Positions 16,057 to 25,582 of a stretch of 64,000 bases of DNA are shown piece by piece. Position 1 is the stretch's first letter; every line of letters begins with the position of its first letter. A program made the translations under genes and the position numbers. The notes under the pieces were generated by a model. That model ran no database searches, was not told the DNA's origin, and saw nothing but the letters and a program-made list of their open reading frames with translations. The stretch comes from Streptomyces sp. S.PNR 29 (GTDB lineage: Bacteria; Actinomycetota; Actinomycetes; Streptomycetales; Streptomycetaceae): assembly GCF_030386795.1 (NCBI RefSeq), contig NZ_JANUQM010000006.1:464186-528185 (forward strand). Direction: 5' to 3'.

Positions 16057-18288
16057 ATGCCCCGCTTCAGCATCATCGTTCCCACGCACGACGTGCCAGG
16101 GCGCCTGTCCGACTGCCTGTCCTCTGTGCTCGGGGAGCCCTTCACGGACTTCGAACTGATCGCCGTCATCGACGAGTCCGAGGAGTTGTGCACCGCCATG
16201 GTGACCGACCACGCGCGCCGCGACTCCCGGGTGCGCATCGCGTCGTCACCACGGGACAGCGGCCTGCCGGGCGCCCGGAACGCGGGAATGGCCAGGGCGA
16301 ACGGTGACTATCTGATGTTCCTCGACGGCGACGACACCCTCGTGCCGGGCACGCTGAGCGCCGTGGACGCGTGCCTGGCGCGGAACGGCGATCCCGATCT
16401 GCTGCTCTTCGACCACGAACGGGTTCACTGGTTCCACGGCAGCCAGGGGCCTGTGCTGCGGCGTCTGACGGAGAACGCCCCCTCACGGTCCTTCTCCGCG
16501 CACGATCACGCCGCGTTGCCCGACCCCCTGGTGCCGGCCTTCTCCGGCGCGTACCGCCGCGCATTCCTGCGGGACCACGGACTGACCTTCACGGCCGGCA
16601 TGTTCACGGATGTTCCGTGGAGCGTCCTGACGGTCCTGCACGCCGACCGGATCGCACTGCTCGACCGGGTCTGCGTCCGCCACCTGCAGCGTCGCCAGGG
16701 TGCCAGGAACCGGGTCGCGGGCGTCCATCACCTGGACCTGCTGGACCAGTTCGACGTGACGATGCGGCGGACCGCGGCGCTCGGACTCCCCCACGAGCTG
16801 GTCTCACGGACGTTCCTGAGGCTGTCGCACGCCCTGCTGAAGACGGCATCGTCTCCGTGGCGGCTGCCGAGCGCCCGGGCCCGCAGACGCTTCTTCCGCC
16901 GCGCCTCCCGCCTCTATCGTCTGCACCGGCCCGCCGGATTCCGTCCTCCGGGCGGCAGTCTGGGCCTCCAGCACAGGCTCCTGGCGCACGGGGCCTACAC
17001 CGGGTTCTGTGTGCTGCGGGGGGCCAAGCGCCGCCTGTCGCACATCGCAGTCCGTGCGCGCGCGCTCGCCGGCCGGACGTACCGGCGGGTGAACCACCCG
17101 TATCGGCGCTACCTGAAGCGACCGATCGACGAGAACCTCGCCGTCTACTCGTCCTACTGGGGGCGCGGCTACACCTGCAACCCCGCTGCCATCCACGCCG
17201 CGGCACGCCGCCTGGCCCCGCACATCAGGTCCGTGTTCCTGGTGTCCGAGCCCGGCACCCCGCAGATGCCCGACGACGTGGAATGCGTCGTGATCGGCAG
17301 TCGGCGCTACTGGGAGGTGATGGCCACGGCCAAGTACACCTTCAACAACGTCAACTTCGAGATGTCCGTCAGGAAGCGCCCCGGCACCCTTCACGTGCAG
17401 ACCCAGCACGGGACCCCGCTCAAACGGATGGGCATCGACCAGATCGCCTTCCCGGCCGCCGCGTCCGCCGCCGGAAGCTTCGGCAAGTTGCTGCAGCGGG
17501 TCGACCGCTGGGACTTCAACATCTCCTCGAACACGCACTCCACCGAAGTGTGGGAGCGCGCCTACCCGGGCACGTACGAGAGTCTCGACGTGGGGTATCC
17601 GCGCAACGACGCCTTCTACCGCTCCACGGCCCAGGACGTGGCGGCGATCCGGGCGCGGTTCGGCATCCCGGAGGACCGCGTCGCCGTCCTCTACGCCCCC
17701 ACGCATCGCGACTACCGCACCGGCTTCACCCCGCAACTCGACCTGGCCGCGTTGTGCGACTCGCTCGGCGACGAGTTCGTGGTGCTGTTGCGGGCGCACC
17801 ACTTCCACGACGCGGAAGCCGCCTCGCTGGAAAAGACGCTGCGCGCCGGAAAGCTGATCAACCTGACGGAGCACCGCCTCCCCGAAGAGGTGTGTCTCGC
17901 CGCGGACGCCCTGATCACGGACTACTCCTCGATCATGTTCGACTACGCCAACCTCGACCGTCCGATCGTCATCCACGCCGACGACTGGGAGATCTACAAG
18001 GAGACGCGGGGCGTCTACTTCGACCTGCCGGCGACACCACCGGGCCCGGTGACCCGTACCCAGGAGGACCTGGTGCGCGTCTTCCGCGACGGCTCGTACG
18101 CGGGCACCGAGTCGGCGGCGCTGCGCGCCCGCTTCCGCGAGCGCTTCTGCCAGTTCGACGACGGCCACGCCGCCGAACGCGTCGTACGCCGGGTCCTGCT
18201 CGGCGAACCACCTCAGGCGCTCCCGCCCGTGATCCCGCTCGCCGAGCGCACCCCGGCCCCCGCCGCAGCGCCCCTCGTAAGGAGCTGA
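16057..18288 (+). CDS. GT2-TagF fusion, copy 2 (diverged GT2 motifs)
   Basis: A second GT2-TagF fusion of 743 residues, with the same layout as its neighbours. The TagF half is intact: His451 in QTQHGTPLKRMG, YAPTHRDYR, LLRAHHF and TDYSSIMFDYANLDRP. In the GT2 half the DD pair is changed to Ile38-Asp39 (AVIDESEE), the DSDD motif reads DGDD, and the usual Glu-Asp of the active-site loop is Thr-Asp (MFTDVPW). It may use a different sugar donor or may have lost GT2 activity. The ATG at 16057 has a purine-rich GGAGAGAG upstream. The gene is 33 bases after copy 1 and 7 bases before copy 3, so all three are probably one transcript. Confidence 0.9.
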   Translation: MPRFSIIVPTHDVPGRLSDCLSSVLGEPFTDFELIAVIDESEELCTAMVTDHARRDSRVRIASSPRDSGLPGARNAGMARANGDYLMFLDGDDTLVPGTLSAVDACLARNGDPDLLLFDHERVHWFHGSQGPVLRRLTENAPSRSFSAHDHAALPDPLVPAFSGAYRRAFLRDHGLTFTAGMFTDVPWSVLTVLHADRIALLDRVCVRHLQRRQGARNRVAGVHHLDLLDQFDVTMRRTAALGLPHELVSRTFLRLSHALLKTASSPWRLPSARARRRFFRRASRLYRLHRPAGFRPPGGSLGLQHRLLAHGAYTGFCVLRGAKRRLSHIAVRARALAGRTYRRVNHPYRRYLKRPIDENLAVYSSYWGRGYTCNPAAIHAAARRLAPHIRSVFLVSEPGTPQMPDDVECVVIGSRRYWEVMATAKYTFNNVNFEMSVRKRPGTLHVQTQHGTPLKRMGIDQIAFPAAASAAGSFGKLLQRVDRWDFNISSNTHSTEVWERAYPGTYESLDVGYPRNDAFYRSTAQDVAAIRARFGIPEDRVAVLYAPTHRDYRTGFTPQLDLAALCDSLGDEFVVLLRAHHFHDAEAASLEKTLRAGKLINLTEHRLPEEVCLAADALITDYSSIMFDYANLDRPIVIHADDWEIYKETRGVYFDLPATPPGPVTRTQEDLVRVFRDGSYAGTESAALRARFRERFCQFDDGHAAERVVRRVLLGEPPQALPPVIPLAERTPAPAAAPLVRS

Positions 18289-18295
18289 CCCAGCC

Positions 18296-20533
18296 GTGCC
18301 CCGCTTCAGCGTCATCGTCCCCGTCTTCAAGGTGCAGGGCTATCTGCGCGAGTGCCTCGACTCGGTCCTCACGCAGTCGTTCACGGACATCGAGGTCATC
18401 GCCGTCGACGACCGCTCTCCCGACAACAGCGGTGCCATCCTCGACGAGTACGCGGAGCGCGACGCGCGCGTGCGGGTCCTGCACCTGCCGGAGAACGTCG
18501 GGCTCGGCCGCGCCCGCAATGCCGGAGTCGGCCATGCCACCGGCGACTACCTGCTGTTCCTCGACAGCGACGACAGTTACACGCCGGGCGCCCTGGGGGC
18601 GATCGACGACCGGCTCCGGGCCACGGGCGACCCCGAGGTGCTCGTCTTCGACCACGTGCGCAGCCACTGGTGGGGCCGGGGCGGCCGAAGCATGACCGCC
18701 GATCTGCTGGCCTCGGCGGGCACGGACACCTTCGACATCCTGAGCAGCCCGCAGTATCTGCATCTGTTCCTCGTCGCCTGGAACAAGGCGTACCGCCGGG
18801 ACTTCTTCACCGAACACGGCTTCGCGTACCAGCGGGGGCTCTACGAGGACGCGCCCGTGACGTACCAGGTTCTGGTCTCGGCCCGGCACATCGCCTGCCT
18901 GGACCGCGTATGCGTCGAATACCGCCAGCGCAGACAGGGCGCCATCACCAGGACCCCGGGACGCAGGCACTTCGACATCTTCACGCAGTACGCCGGGCTG
19001 TTCGCCTTCCTCGACCAGCACCCGGAGCTGGACGAGGCCAGACCGCTCCTCTTCGAGCGGATGATCAACCACTTCCTGGTGACGATCTGGCGCTCCGAGC
19101 GGGTGCTGCCCGACGACCGCGGTGCCTTCTACCGCAGGACGGTGGAGTTCTACCGCCGTTACAAGCCGGACGGTTTCGTCCCGCCGGACGACGCCTACCG
19201 CACCCAGTGGCGGCTGCTCCCGGCCAGCCCCTACCTCGTGTTCCGGGCCTGCGTCCTGGCGAAGGCTCTGCGGGACGCGTCGCTCCGCAAGAAGCGCGAG
19301 CTCCACAGGGCGACCGGCCAGAAGGTCAAGCAGGCCATCGCCGGGACGCAGCGCCGACGCCCGCTGGACCGGAACCTCGCCGTCTACTCGGCCTTCGGCC
19401 ACCGCGGTGCACTCGGCGATCCGGCGGCCATCCACCAAGCGGCCGGCGTGCTGGCGCCCCACATCCGCTCGGTGTGGGTGGTGCGGCCGGAAGCCGTCCG
19501 GCAGCTGCCGGAGGGCATCGACCACGTCACGCCCGGCACGCCGCGCTACCACCAGGTGATGAGCCGCGCCACGTACTTCGTCAACAACGTCACCTGGGGT
19601 GCCGACGTGGTGAAACGTCCGGGGCAGGTCCATGTCCACACCCATGTCGGCACCCCGCTCAAGCGCATGGGGGTGGACCTGCTCGATCGCCGGGCCGCGA
19701 CCTACCACGTCAATGTGCGTGCCCAGTTGCGGCGCGCGGACCTCTGGGACTACAGCCTGGTCTCCAGCCCCCATGCCGAGCGCGTGTGGGACCGCGCCTA
19801 TCCGTGCCGCTTCACCTCGCTGCCGACCGGCGCGCCCCGCAACGACGTGCTGGTGCGCGGTGACGCACTGCGCGGGACGGCGGTGCGCGCCCGGTTGGGC
19901 ATCCCCCGCGACCACACGGTGATCCTCTACGCGCCGACTCCCCGCGACCACCAGAAGTGGTACGTGCCGCGGCTCGACTTCGCGGCTCTGACGCGCCGCC
20001 TCGGCCCCGGCGTCACCCTGCTCGTCCGGCTGCACTGGCACCAGGCGAACGCCGCCTTCAGGGACCTGGAACTGCGCGACCTGCAGCAGCGCGGCCTCCT
20101 GCTCGATGTCACCGACGAACCCTCGGTGGAGGACCTGATGCTGGCCTCCGACGCCCTGGTGACCGACTACTCGTCCCTCATGTTCGACTACACCCACCTC
20201 GACCGTCCCATCGTCGTCCACGCCGACGACTGGAAGGTGTACGAGGCGGCCCGGGGCACCTACTTCGACCTGCTCGCCGAACCACCCGGGCACGTCACCA
20301 CCAGCACCGCCCAACTGATCCAGGTCTTCACGGACGGGTCCTGGCGGGACGAGCGCTCGGCGGCACTGCGCCGGGAATTCCGCGCACGGTACTGCACGTA
20401 CGACGACGGCCACTCGGCAGCCCGTGTGGTCAGCCTGGTCATGCTCGGGCAGGAGTCGTTCCCGCCCAGCATTCCGGAGCAGCACGGCAGTCGCCTGGAC
20501 GAGGTCTCGCTGCCCGGCAGGTACGAGCGATGA
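18296..20533 (+). CDS. GT2-TagF fusion, copy 3 (HGTP histidine lost)
   Basis: A third fusion of 745 residues. Its GT2 half is intact, with Asp38-Asp39 in AVDDRSPD, FLDSDD (Asp90, Asp92) and the LYEDAP motif. The TagF half is present but altered at a key place. Where the other copies have HGTPLK, this one reads THVGTPLK, so the conserved histidine is Val451. The YAPT(Y/H)RDYR motif is also altered, to YAPTPRDHQKW. The second conserved His (VRLHWH) and TDYSSLMFDY remain. The HGTP histidine is essential in characterised TagF-type enzymes, so phosphotransfer is probably lost or changed. The start is GTG at 18296 with AAGGAG upstream. The stop overlaps the next gene (ATGA). Confidence 0.9.
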   Translation: MPRFSVIVPVFKVQGYLRECLDSVLTQSFTDIEVIAVDDRSPDNSGAILDEYAERDARVRVLHLPENVGLGRARNAGVGHATGDYLLFLDSDDSYTPGALGAIDDRLRATGDPEVLVFDHVRSHWWGRGGRSMTADLLASAGTDTFDILSSPQYLHLFLVAWNKAYRRDFFTEHGFAYQRGLYEDAPVTYQVLVSARHIACLDRVCVEYRQRRQGAITRTPGRRHFDIFTQYAGLFAFLDQHPELDEARPLLFERMINHFLVTIWRSERVLPDDRGAFYRRTVEFYRRYKPDGFVPPDDAYRTQWRLLPASPYLVFRACVLAKALRDASLRKKRELHRATGQKVKQAIAGTQRRRPLDRNLAVYSAFGHRGALGDPAAIHQAAGVLAPHIRSVWVVRPEAVRQLPEGIDHVTPGTPRYHQVMSRATYFVNNVTWGADVVKRPGQVHVHTHVGTPLKRMGVDLLDRRAATYHVNVRAQLRRADLWDYSLVSSPHAERVWDRAYPCRFTSLPTGAPRNDVLVRGDALRGTAVRARLGIPRDHTVILYAPTPRDHQKWYVPRLDFAALTRRLGPGVTLLVRLHWHQANAAFRDLELRDLQQRGLLLDVTDEPSVEDLMLASDALVTDYSSLMFDYTHLDRPIVVHADDWKVYEAARGTYFDLLAEPPGHVTTSTAQLIQVFTDGSWRDERSAALRREFRARYCTYDDGHSAARVVSLVMLGQESFPPSIPEQHGSRLDEVSLPGRYER

Positions 20534-22290
20534 CCGGGGTCGGCCAGAGGGGCGCGGCGCGACTGCCCGATCAGAGCGGTCCCGGTCGCGCGGTGCCGCG
20601 CTCCGCCCCGGACCGTGGCTCCACCACGGGCTCACGCCCGTGGGCCGACGGCCTCGCGATGACGGCGGGCACCGCCCTCATCGGGTGGCAGGGGGCGCGG
20701 CTCGGAGCCTGGGTGGTGGACGACGCGGCCATCACGTTCGCCTACGCGCGCAGCGTCGACGAAGGCCTCGGGTTCGTCCAGCAGGCCGGGTCGCCCGCGG
20801 TGGAGGGCTACTCCAACCCCACCTGGCTCGCCCTCCTCGTCGTCGGCCGCGCACTGGGGCTTTTCGATCACCGTGCCGTCCTCGGCGTTCCCGACCTGGT
20901 GCTCTATCCCAAGATGCTCGGCCTGGCGTGCGCGTTCGGCATCCTGCTGGCCGTGGCCTGCACGGCCCGGCGGATCGTTCGCCTGTCGTGGGCGGTGACC
21001 GGTCTCGCCGGGGTGCTGCTGGCAAGCAATCTCTCGTTCGTGGCATGGATGTTCGCGGGTCTGGAGAATCCGCTGTACGCCCTGCTGTCCACCGTCCTCG
21101 CCTCCGTTCTGGCCTGCGCGGCCGCGAGGGGCACGCTCCTCGGCCGGCTCCCGGTCGTGGGCTCGGGTCTGCTGGCACTGGCCGCGGCGCTCACCCGACC
21201 GGACGGCGCGGTGCTCGCCGCCGCCTGTCCACTGCTCCTCGCGGTGACCTGGCGGGGCGCGGACCTCGGGCGGCGGCTGCGGGCGGCCGGGCTGAGTGTC
21301 GCCGTCTTCCTCCTGCCGTACGGTCTCTTCCTGGCCTGGCGCCACAGCGTGTTCGGCAGGCTGGTGCCCAACACGGCTGTGGCGAAGGCGCAGGGGGTTC
21401 CGTCGGCCGGGGAGTTCGCCACCACCACGGGAGAACTGCTCACGTACGCGGGCTGGCCCGCCGTACTCGCGGCCACCGCCCTGTTCGCCGTGGCCCTCAC
21501 CCGGGGCGGGGCCCTGCAGAGGTCGCTTCCCGCCGTGCTGGTTCCCCTCGGTCTGACGCTGTGTGCGTTCGGTGCTCTCAAACGGGACTGGATGGGCCTG
21601 TACCGCTTCGCGACTCCGGTGTGGGCTCTGGGCATCATGGCGATGAGCCTGACCCTCGTCGCGGTCGCCGAGCGGCTGCGCGGACACCGGCGCGCGGTCC
21701 TGGGCCTGACCGTGGGCTGCGCGTTGATCTTGTCCGGGGCCGGCCAACGCGAGCCCGAAGCGGAGTTCCGCGCCAAGCCCACGCTTCCGATGTGCCTGAT
21801 CGTCCAGCGCGACGGTGTCATCTTCAACGAGTACGCGGACCGGCTCGACCTGGCACACGGCTCGGTCCTGCTGCCCAGCCTCGGCGGAACCCTGCTCACC
21901 AGCGACCTCAAGGTGTACGACCTGGCCGGCCTGACGGAGCCCCGTATCGCCGACGCGCTCGCCGCCGACGACATCCCGGGGCTGCAGCGGTACGTGTTCG
22001 ACGAACTGCGTCCCACCTTCGTCCACGCGGTCGCCGTCTGGGCCCGCAAGACCGGGATGCTCGCACCACGGCTGACCGCGGAGGGATACGTGCCCCTGTA
22101 CCGCACCTCCGAAGGGGGCGGCGACTGGGTACGCGCCGATGCCGTGAAGCACCCCGAGCGCCTCAAGGAACTGCGGGCCTGGGCGGCCCGCGCGGTGCCC
22201 AGGGCCTACGAGCGGAAACTCACCGGCTGCAGCGGTCCCCTGCGTCCCGGGATGAGGGCGGCCGGCACAGCCGGCCCGCGGAACCCGTGA
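20530..22290 (+). CDS. GT-C membrane glycosyltransferase (AftB-like)
   Basis: A polytopic membrane protein of 586 residues. After a cytoplasmic N-terminus and the first membrane segment, it has an acidic pair Asp64-Asp65 in WVVDDAAITFAYARS, then VEGYSNPTWLALL. These features mark GT-C enzymes related to mycobacterial arabinofuranosyltransferase AftB, which take the sugar from a polyprenyl phosphate donor outside the membrane. About ten hydrophobic segments follow, then a C-terminal extracytoplasmic domain of roughly 170 residues. The ATG overlaps the stop of copy 3, so it belongs to the same operon and probably adds a sugar to the same wall polymer after export. The sugar cannot be read from the sequence. 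Confidence 0.8.
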   Translation: MTGVGQRGAARLPDQSGPGRAVPRSAPDRGSTTGSRPWADGLAMTAGTALIGWQGARLGAWVVDDAAITFAYARSVDEGLGFVQQAGSPAVEGYSNPTWLALLVVGRALGLFDHRAVLGVPDLVLYPKMLGLACAFGILLAVACTARRIVRLSWAVTGLAGVLLASNLSFVAWMFAGLENPLYALLSTVLASVLACAAARGTLLGRLPVVGSGLLALAAALTRPDGAVLAAACPLLLAVTWRGADLGRRLRAAGLSVAVFLLPYGLFLAWRHSVFGRLVPNTAVAKAQGVPSAGEFATTTGELLTYAGWPAVLAATALFAVALTRGGALQRSLPAVLVPLGLTLCAFGALKRDWMGLYRFATPVWALGIMAMSLTLVAVAERLRGHRRAVLGLTVGCALILSGAGQREPEAEFRAKPTLPMCLIVQRDGVIFNEYADRLDLAHGSVLLPSLGGTLLTSDLKVYDLAGLTEPRIADALAADDIPGLQRYVFDELRPTFVHAVAVWARKTGMLAPRLTAEGYVPLYRTSEGGGDWVRADAVKHPERLKELRAWAARAVPRAYERKLTGCSGPLRPGMRAAGTAGPRNP

Positions 22291-22313
22291 CCCGCGAGGA
22301 CCGGATTCCCCGG

Positions 22314-23843
22314 TCAAGGAGCGTCCTGTGATCCACAGGCCGCGGGGAGCTGCGCCTTCCGGGTGTACCGGCGCAGCACCCCGCTGCGCAGACGCCTCTC
22401 TGCCACCGGCGTGAAGTCGCGTCGCAGCAGGGCGAGTTTGGCCTGCTCGGTGGTGTTCCGGGGTGACCAGCCGGGGCGTGCCGCATCCGTGTAGAACAGG
22501 ACCCACACCTGACGCAAGCACGCCATCCGGGCCCCGAGGCGCCGCTTGTCGACGTCCTGCCCGAACAGGGTTCCGGAGCTGCGGCCGGTCGCCCGGAGCG
22601 ACACGTCCCGGACCCCCCTGACGGACTCGGGATACACCTCCGCGAGACGGCGCCCGACCATGGGCACGTACAGCAACGCGTCCCCCGGTCTCAGTTCATG
22701 GGCCATCACGCGGGCGACCGCCGCGAAGTCGTCCCTCCGGGCCAGGGGAGTGCGCTGTTCCTCGTGGAGGGGGAGCTGCACACAGAAGCTCGCGACGATC
22801 AGGCAGGCACCGGCCAGGGCCGGGACCCGGCCGTCCCGCCACCTGCCGACGCGCATCCTGCCGAGCACGGTGTCGACGCCGGCGGCGGTGAGCAGCGGCA
22901 CTCCGGCGAACGCGAAGAACACATAGCGCGGCAGGTACAGCGGGTGCGCCTGCGACACGGCGAACAGCACCACGGTGGGCACCACGGCGAGCGGCAGTGC
23001 GACGGCGACCAGGCCGCAGGTGCCCGGTCCCCGACGGGCCGGCGGGCGCACCACGGCGAGTCCGATGAGCAGGAGCGTCAGAACGGACAACGGCCCGTGG
23101 CGGCCGGTGGCCGTACGCAGCAACCACTCGGCTTCGGCAAGGCCGGGCCGTCGCAGCCAGGCGACCTGCGCACTCTGCGCCGCCGCCACCGCCACGAGCG
23201 GCAGGACGAGCAGCACGGCAGCACCCGCCGCGCCGGCCCACCCCCGCCACACGGCCCGGCCGACCCGTGCGGCGGACAGCGTCACCGCATGCGCGAGCAG
23301 CAGCAGTACCGCCAGCTCGTGCAGCCAGGCCGCGCCGGTCACCAGCGCGCCGTACGCCGCCCAGGCTCCCGCGGACGGGCGTTCCACCGCTCGGACCAAC
23401 GCCAGTGTCGCGGCGGTGGCGGCGGCCGCGACGAGTGCGTAGGAGCGGCCTTCCTGCGCGTAGTACGCCGCGAAGGGGGAAACCCCGTACAGCGACCCGG
23501 CCAGCAATCCGACCCGCGGCCCGGCGAGACAGCCGCCCAGCAGGGCGACCAGGCACGCCGTGACGGTGGCGGCCAGCACAGACGGCAGACGCAGCGCGAA
23601 CTCACCCGCGTCCACGGCGAGGACGAAGTGCATCAGCAGGTAGTAGAGGCCGTGCACCGCGTCGACGGTGTGCACAAGGCGCCAGATCTCCGGCAGTGTG
23701 CGGGTGGCCACCTGCAAGGTGGCCGCCTCGTCACGCCATACGCTGCCCCGCTCAAGTCCCCACAGGCCGAGCGTCAGCATGACGGCACCCGGCACCAGAA
23801 CCACCGCAGTCCGGGAACGGGCGACACAGAGGTACCAACGCAT
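22314..23843 (-). CDS. GT39/GT83-type membrane glycosyltransferase
   Basis: A polytopic membrane protein of 509 residues, convergent with the preceding GT-C gene. The first outside loop carries VWRDEA (Asp38-Glu39), and further on is YYAQEGRSYAL. Both are characteristic of PMT/ArnT-like GT-C enzymes that use polyprenyl-phosphate sugars. Around ten or more hydrophobic segments cover residues 10-360. The C-terminal 140 residues are soluble and probably outside the membrane. The ATG at 23841-23843 was chosen because the protein then begins just before the first membrane helix. A GTG at 23883-23885 in the same frame would add 14 residues and cannot be excluded; neither start has a strong ribosome site. 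It may modify the wall polymer, a lipid or a protein. Confidence 0.75.
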   Translation of the reverse strand: MRWYLCVARSRTAVVLVPGAVMLTLGLWGLERGSVWRDEAATLQVATRTLPEIWRLVHTVDAVHGLYYLLMHFVLAVDAGEFALRLPSVLAATVTACLVALLGGCLAGPRVGLLAGSLYGVSPFAAYYAQEGRSYALVAAAATAATLALVRAVERPSAGAWAAYGALVTGAAWLHELAVLLLLAHAVTLSAARVGRAVWRGWAGAAGAAVLLVLPLVAVAAAQSAQVAWLRRPGLAEAEWLLRTATGRHGPLSVLTLLLIGLAVVRPPARRGPGTCGLVAVALPLAVVPTVVLFAVSQAHPLYLPRYVFFAFAGVPLLTAAGVDTVLGRMRVGRWRDGRVPALAGACLIVASFCVQLPLHEEQRTPLARRDDFAAVARVMAHELRPGDALLYVPMVGRRLAEVYPESVRGVRDVSLRATGRSSGTLFGQDVDKRRLGARMACLRQVWVLFYTDAARPGWSPRNTTEQAKLALLRRDFTPVAERRLRSGVLRRYTRKAQLPAACGSQDAP

Positions 23844-23993
23844 GAATTGATCTTGTAAGACCGCAGGGCCCTCCTCCACAGGCACGTCGAGAGCACGCAG
23901 GGCATCACTCGATGAGGTGAGCCGAGGTCATTCCGTTGACCACAGCGGGAAGATAGGGCAAATGCCCCAGCCACCCTCTCAACCGACAGCCCG

Positions 23994-25553
23994 ATGAGCG
24001 CCGGACCCGTGATCCGGCGGGCGACGGGCGGCGCGACGGCGCTGCGTGGCGGCCGTGTGTGGCACCCCAGCCCCTACCTGGTCTTCGGCGGCCTGTTCTG
24101 GCTGGTGATGACGCTGGCCTACTGGCGGTTCCCGCTGTGCTGCGACGCCGGGCAGCACGCGGCGGTCGTCGAGCGCCTCAAGGACGACCTGCTCCACCCG
24201 GCCCACCCGATGGCGGACCTGCCGGGCGCGGGCAGTCCGTACTACGGGCCGTACGCGGTCACCCAGGGTGTCCTCGCGCGGCTGACGGGGCTGTCCGGCT
24301 GGGAGGTCGTACGGCTCGCGGGGCCGGTGCATCTGGTCGTCCTGCTGACGGGGATCGGCCGTTTCGTGCGGGGCCTCACCTCCCGCCCGTGGGCGCCGGT
24401 CCTCGCCCTGCTGTTCACGACGCTGCTGTGGGGCACCTCGCGGCTCCGGTGGAGCGGTTACCTGGGGCTGCTGTCGATGGCGGCGAACCTCGGCTATCCG
24501 TCGACGTTCGCCATCGGGCTGACCTTCTGGGCGTGGGCACTGACGTACCGGCGTGCCGGTGAGCGCGGGTCGGCCGTCAGGTTCGTCGGTCCCAGCGGGT
24601 TCGGCGGGTGGTGGGGGTACGCCGGGATCGGCGCCCTGTACGGCCTGATCCTGCTCACCCACCCGGTCACGGCCGTCTCGGCGGGGACCGGCGCGGTGGC
24701 GATCGTGGCGGCGCGACAGCGTGCCTGGCGCCGGCCGGTCGTGGCCCGCTGGGCCCTCGCGGCGGCGGCCTGCGGGGCGGTCGCCCTCCTGTGGCCGTAC
24801 TACGACGTCCTGACGCTGGTGGGCGACACCGCCGTGGACGCGATGCACCGCCGGCTGTACGAGGAGATGGCGCTGAACAGCTGGCTGGCGCTGCTCGGCG
24901 CGCCCGCGCTGTGGGTACGCGGCCGCCGCTCGGCGCGTGACCCGCTGGTGCTGATGTTCGTACTGGAAGGCCTGGTGGTGGCCTACGGCTGGGTCAGCGG
25001 GCACTACACGTACGGCAGGGCCCTGTGGGCGGCGCTGGTACCCCTGCAGTTCGCCCTGGCCGTGGAACTGGCCGCGCCGCGGCCGTGGGGGCGGGCGAGG
25101 AGGGTACTGGGCGGGGCGGTGGCCGTCGGGGCCTGCGTCGGGTTCCTCACCGTGCACGCCGGGGTGGTCGTGCCGCGCTCGGTGGACCCGGTCGGGTTCA
25201 CGCGGCCGGCGCGCTGGCCGACCTACGAGTGGGCGGCGCGGTACATCGGGCGGGGCGAGGTGGTGATCACCGACGGGTACTTCGCCGGCCACGCCCTCGC
25301 CGGGTACGGGCCGAACCTCGCCGCGCCCCTCTGGCCCGACCCCGCGCTGGACGAGCGGGAGCGGAAGCGGCGGGCCGCCGACGTCCGCGCCTTTCTCGCC
25401 CCCGGCTCGACCCGCGCCGAGCGTGCCGCCGTCGTCCGCCGCTACCACGTGCGCTGGCTGCTGCTGACGCGCCGGCACCCGGTGCCCGAGGAGGCCGTGG
25501 TGGTGGCGTTCAGCACGCGGACGGGGGAGGTGCTGGCGCGGGTCGGGGGGTGA
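23994..25553 (+). CDS. Polytopic membrane protein, possible GT-C enzyme
   Basis: A 519-residue membrane protein with about ten hydrophobic segments. I do not recognise a named family with certainty. An early loop carries acidic residues (CCDAGQHAAVVERLKDD) where GT-C enzymes place their catalytic Asp. The C-terminal part after about residue 400 is soluble and has a motif typical of extracytoplasmic GT-C tails (GEVVITDGYFAGHALAGYG). Its place between glycosyltransferase genes supports a role in sugar transfer, but this is inference. It is divergent from the GT39-type gene, with 150 bases between the two starts. It is convergent with ohr. Confidence 0.6.
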   Translation: MSAGPVIRRATGGATALRGGRVWHPSPYLVFGGLFWLVMTLAYWRFPLCCDAGQHAAVVERLKDDLLHPAHPMADLPGAGSPYYGPYAVTQGVLARLTGLSGWEVVRLAGPVHLVVLLTGIGRFVRGLTSRPWAPVLALLFTTLLWGTSRLRWSGYLGLLSMAANLGYPSTFAIGLTFWAWALTYRRAGERGSAVRFVGPSGFGGWWGYAGIGALYGLILLTHPVTAVSAGTGAVAIVAARQRAWRRPVVARWALAAAACGAVALLWPYYDVLTLVGDTAVDAMHRRLYEEMALNSWLALLGAPALWVRGRRSARDPLVLMFVLEGLVVAYGWVSGHYTYGRALWAALVPLQFALAVELAAPRPWGRARRVLGGAVAVGACVGFLTVHAGVVVPRSVDPVGFTRPARWPTYEWAARYIGRGEVVITDGYFAGHALAGYGPNLAAPLWPDPALDERERKRRAADVRAFLAPGSTRAERAAVVRRYHVRWLLLTRRHPVPEEAVVVAFSTRTGEVLARVGG

Positions 25554-25582
25554 CCCGTGGGGATTGCTCGATCTGCTCGTGT

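Noticed and set aside
23936..23964. TTGACC with downstream TAGGGC as a promoter for the membrane protein gene at 23994
   Set aside because: The spacing to any -10-like hexamer is wrong (12 bases to TAGGGC) and the hexamers at 17 bases do not fit.
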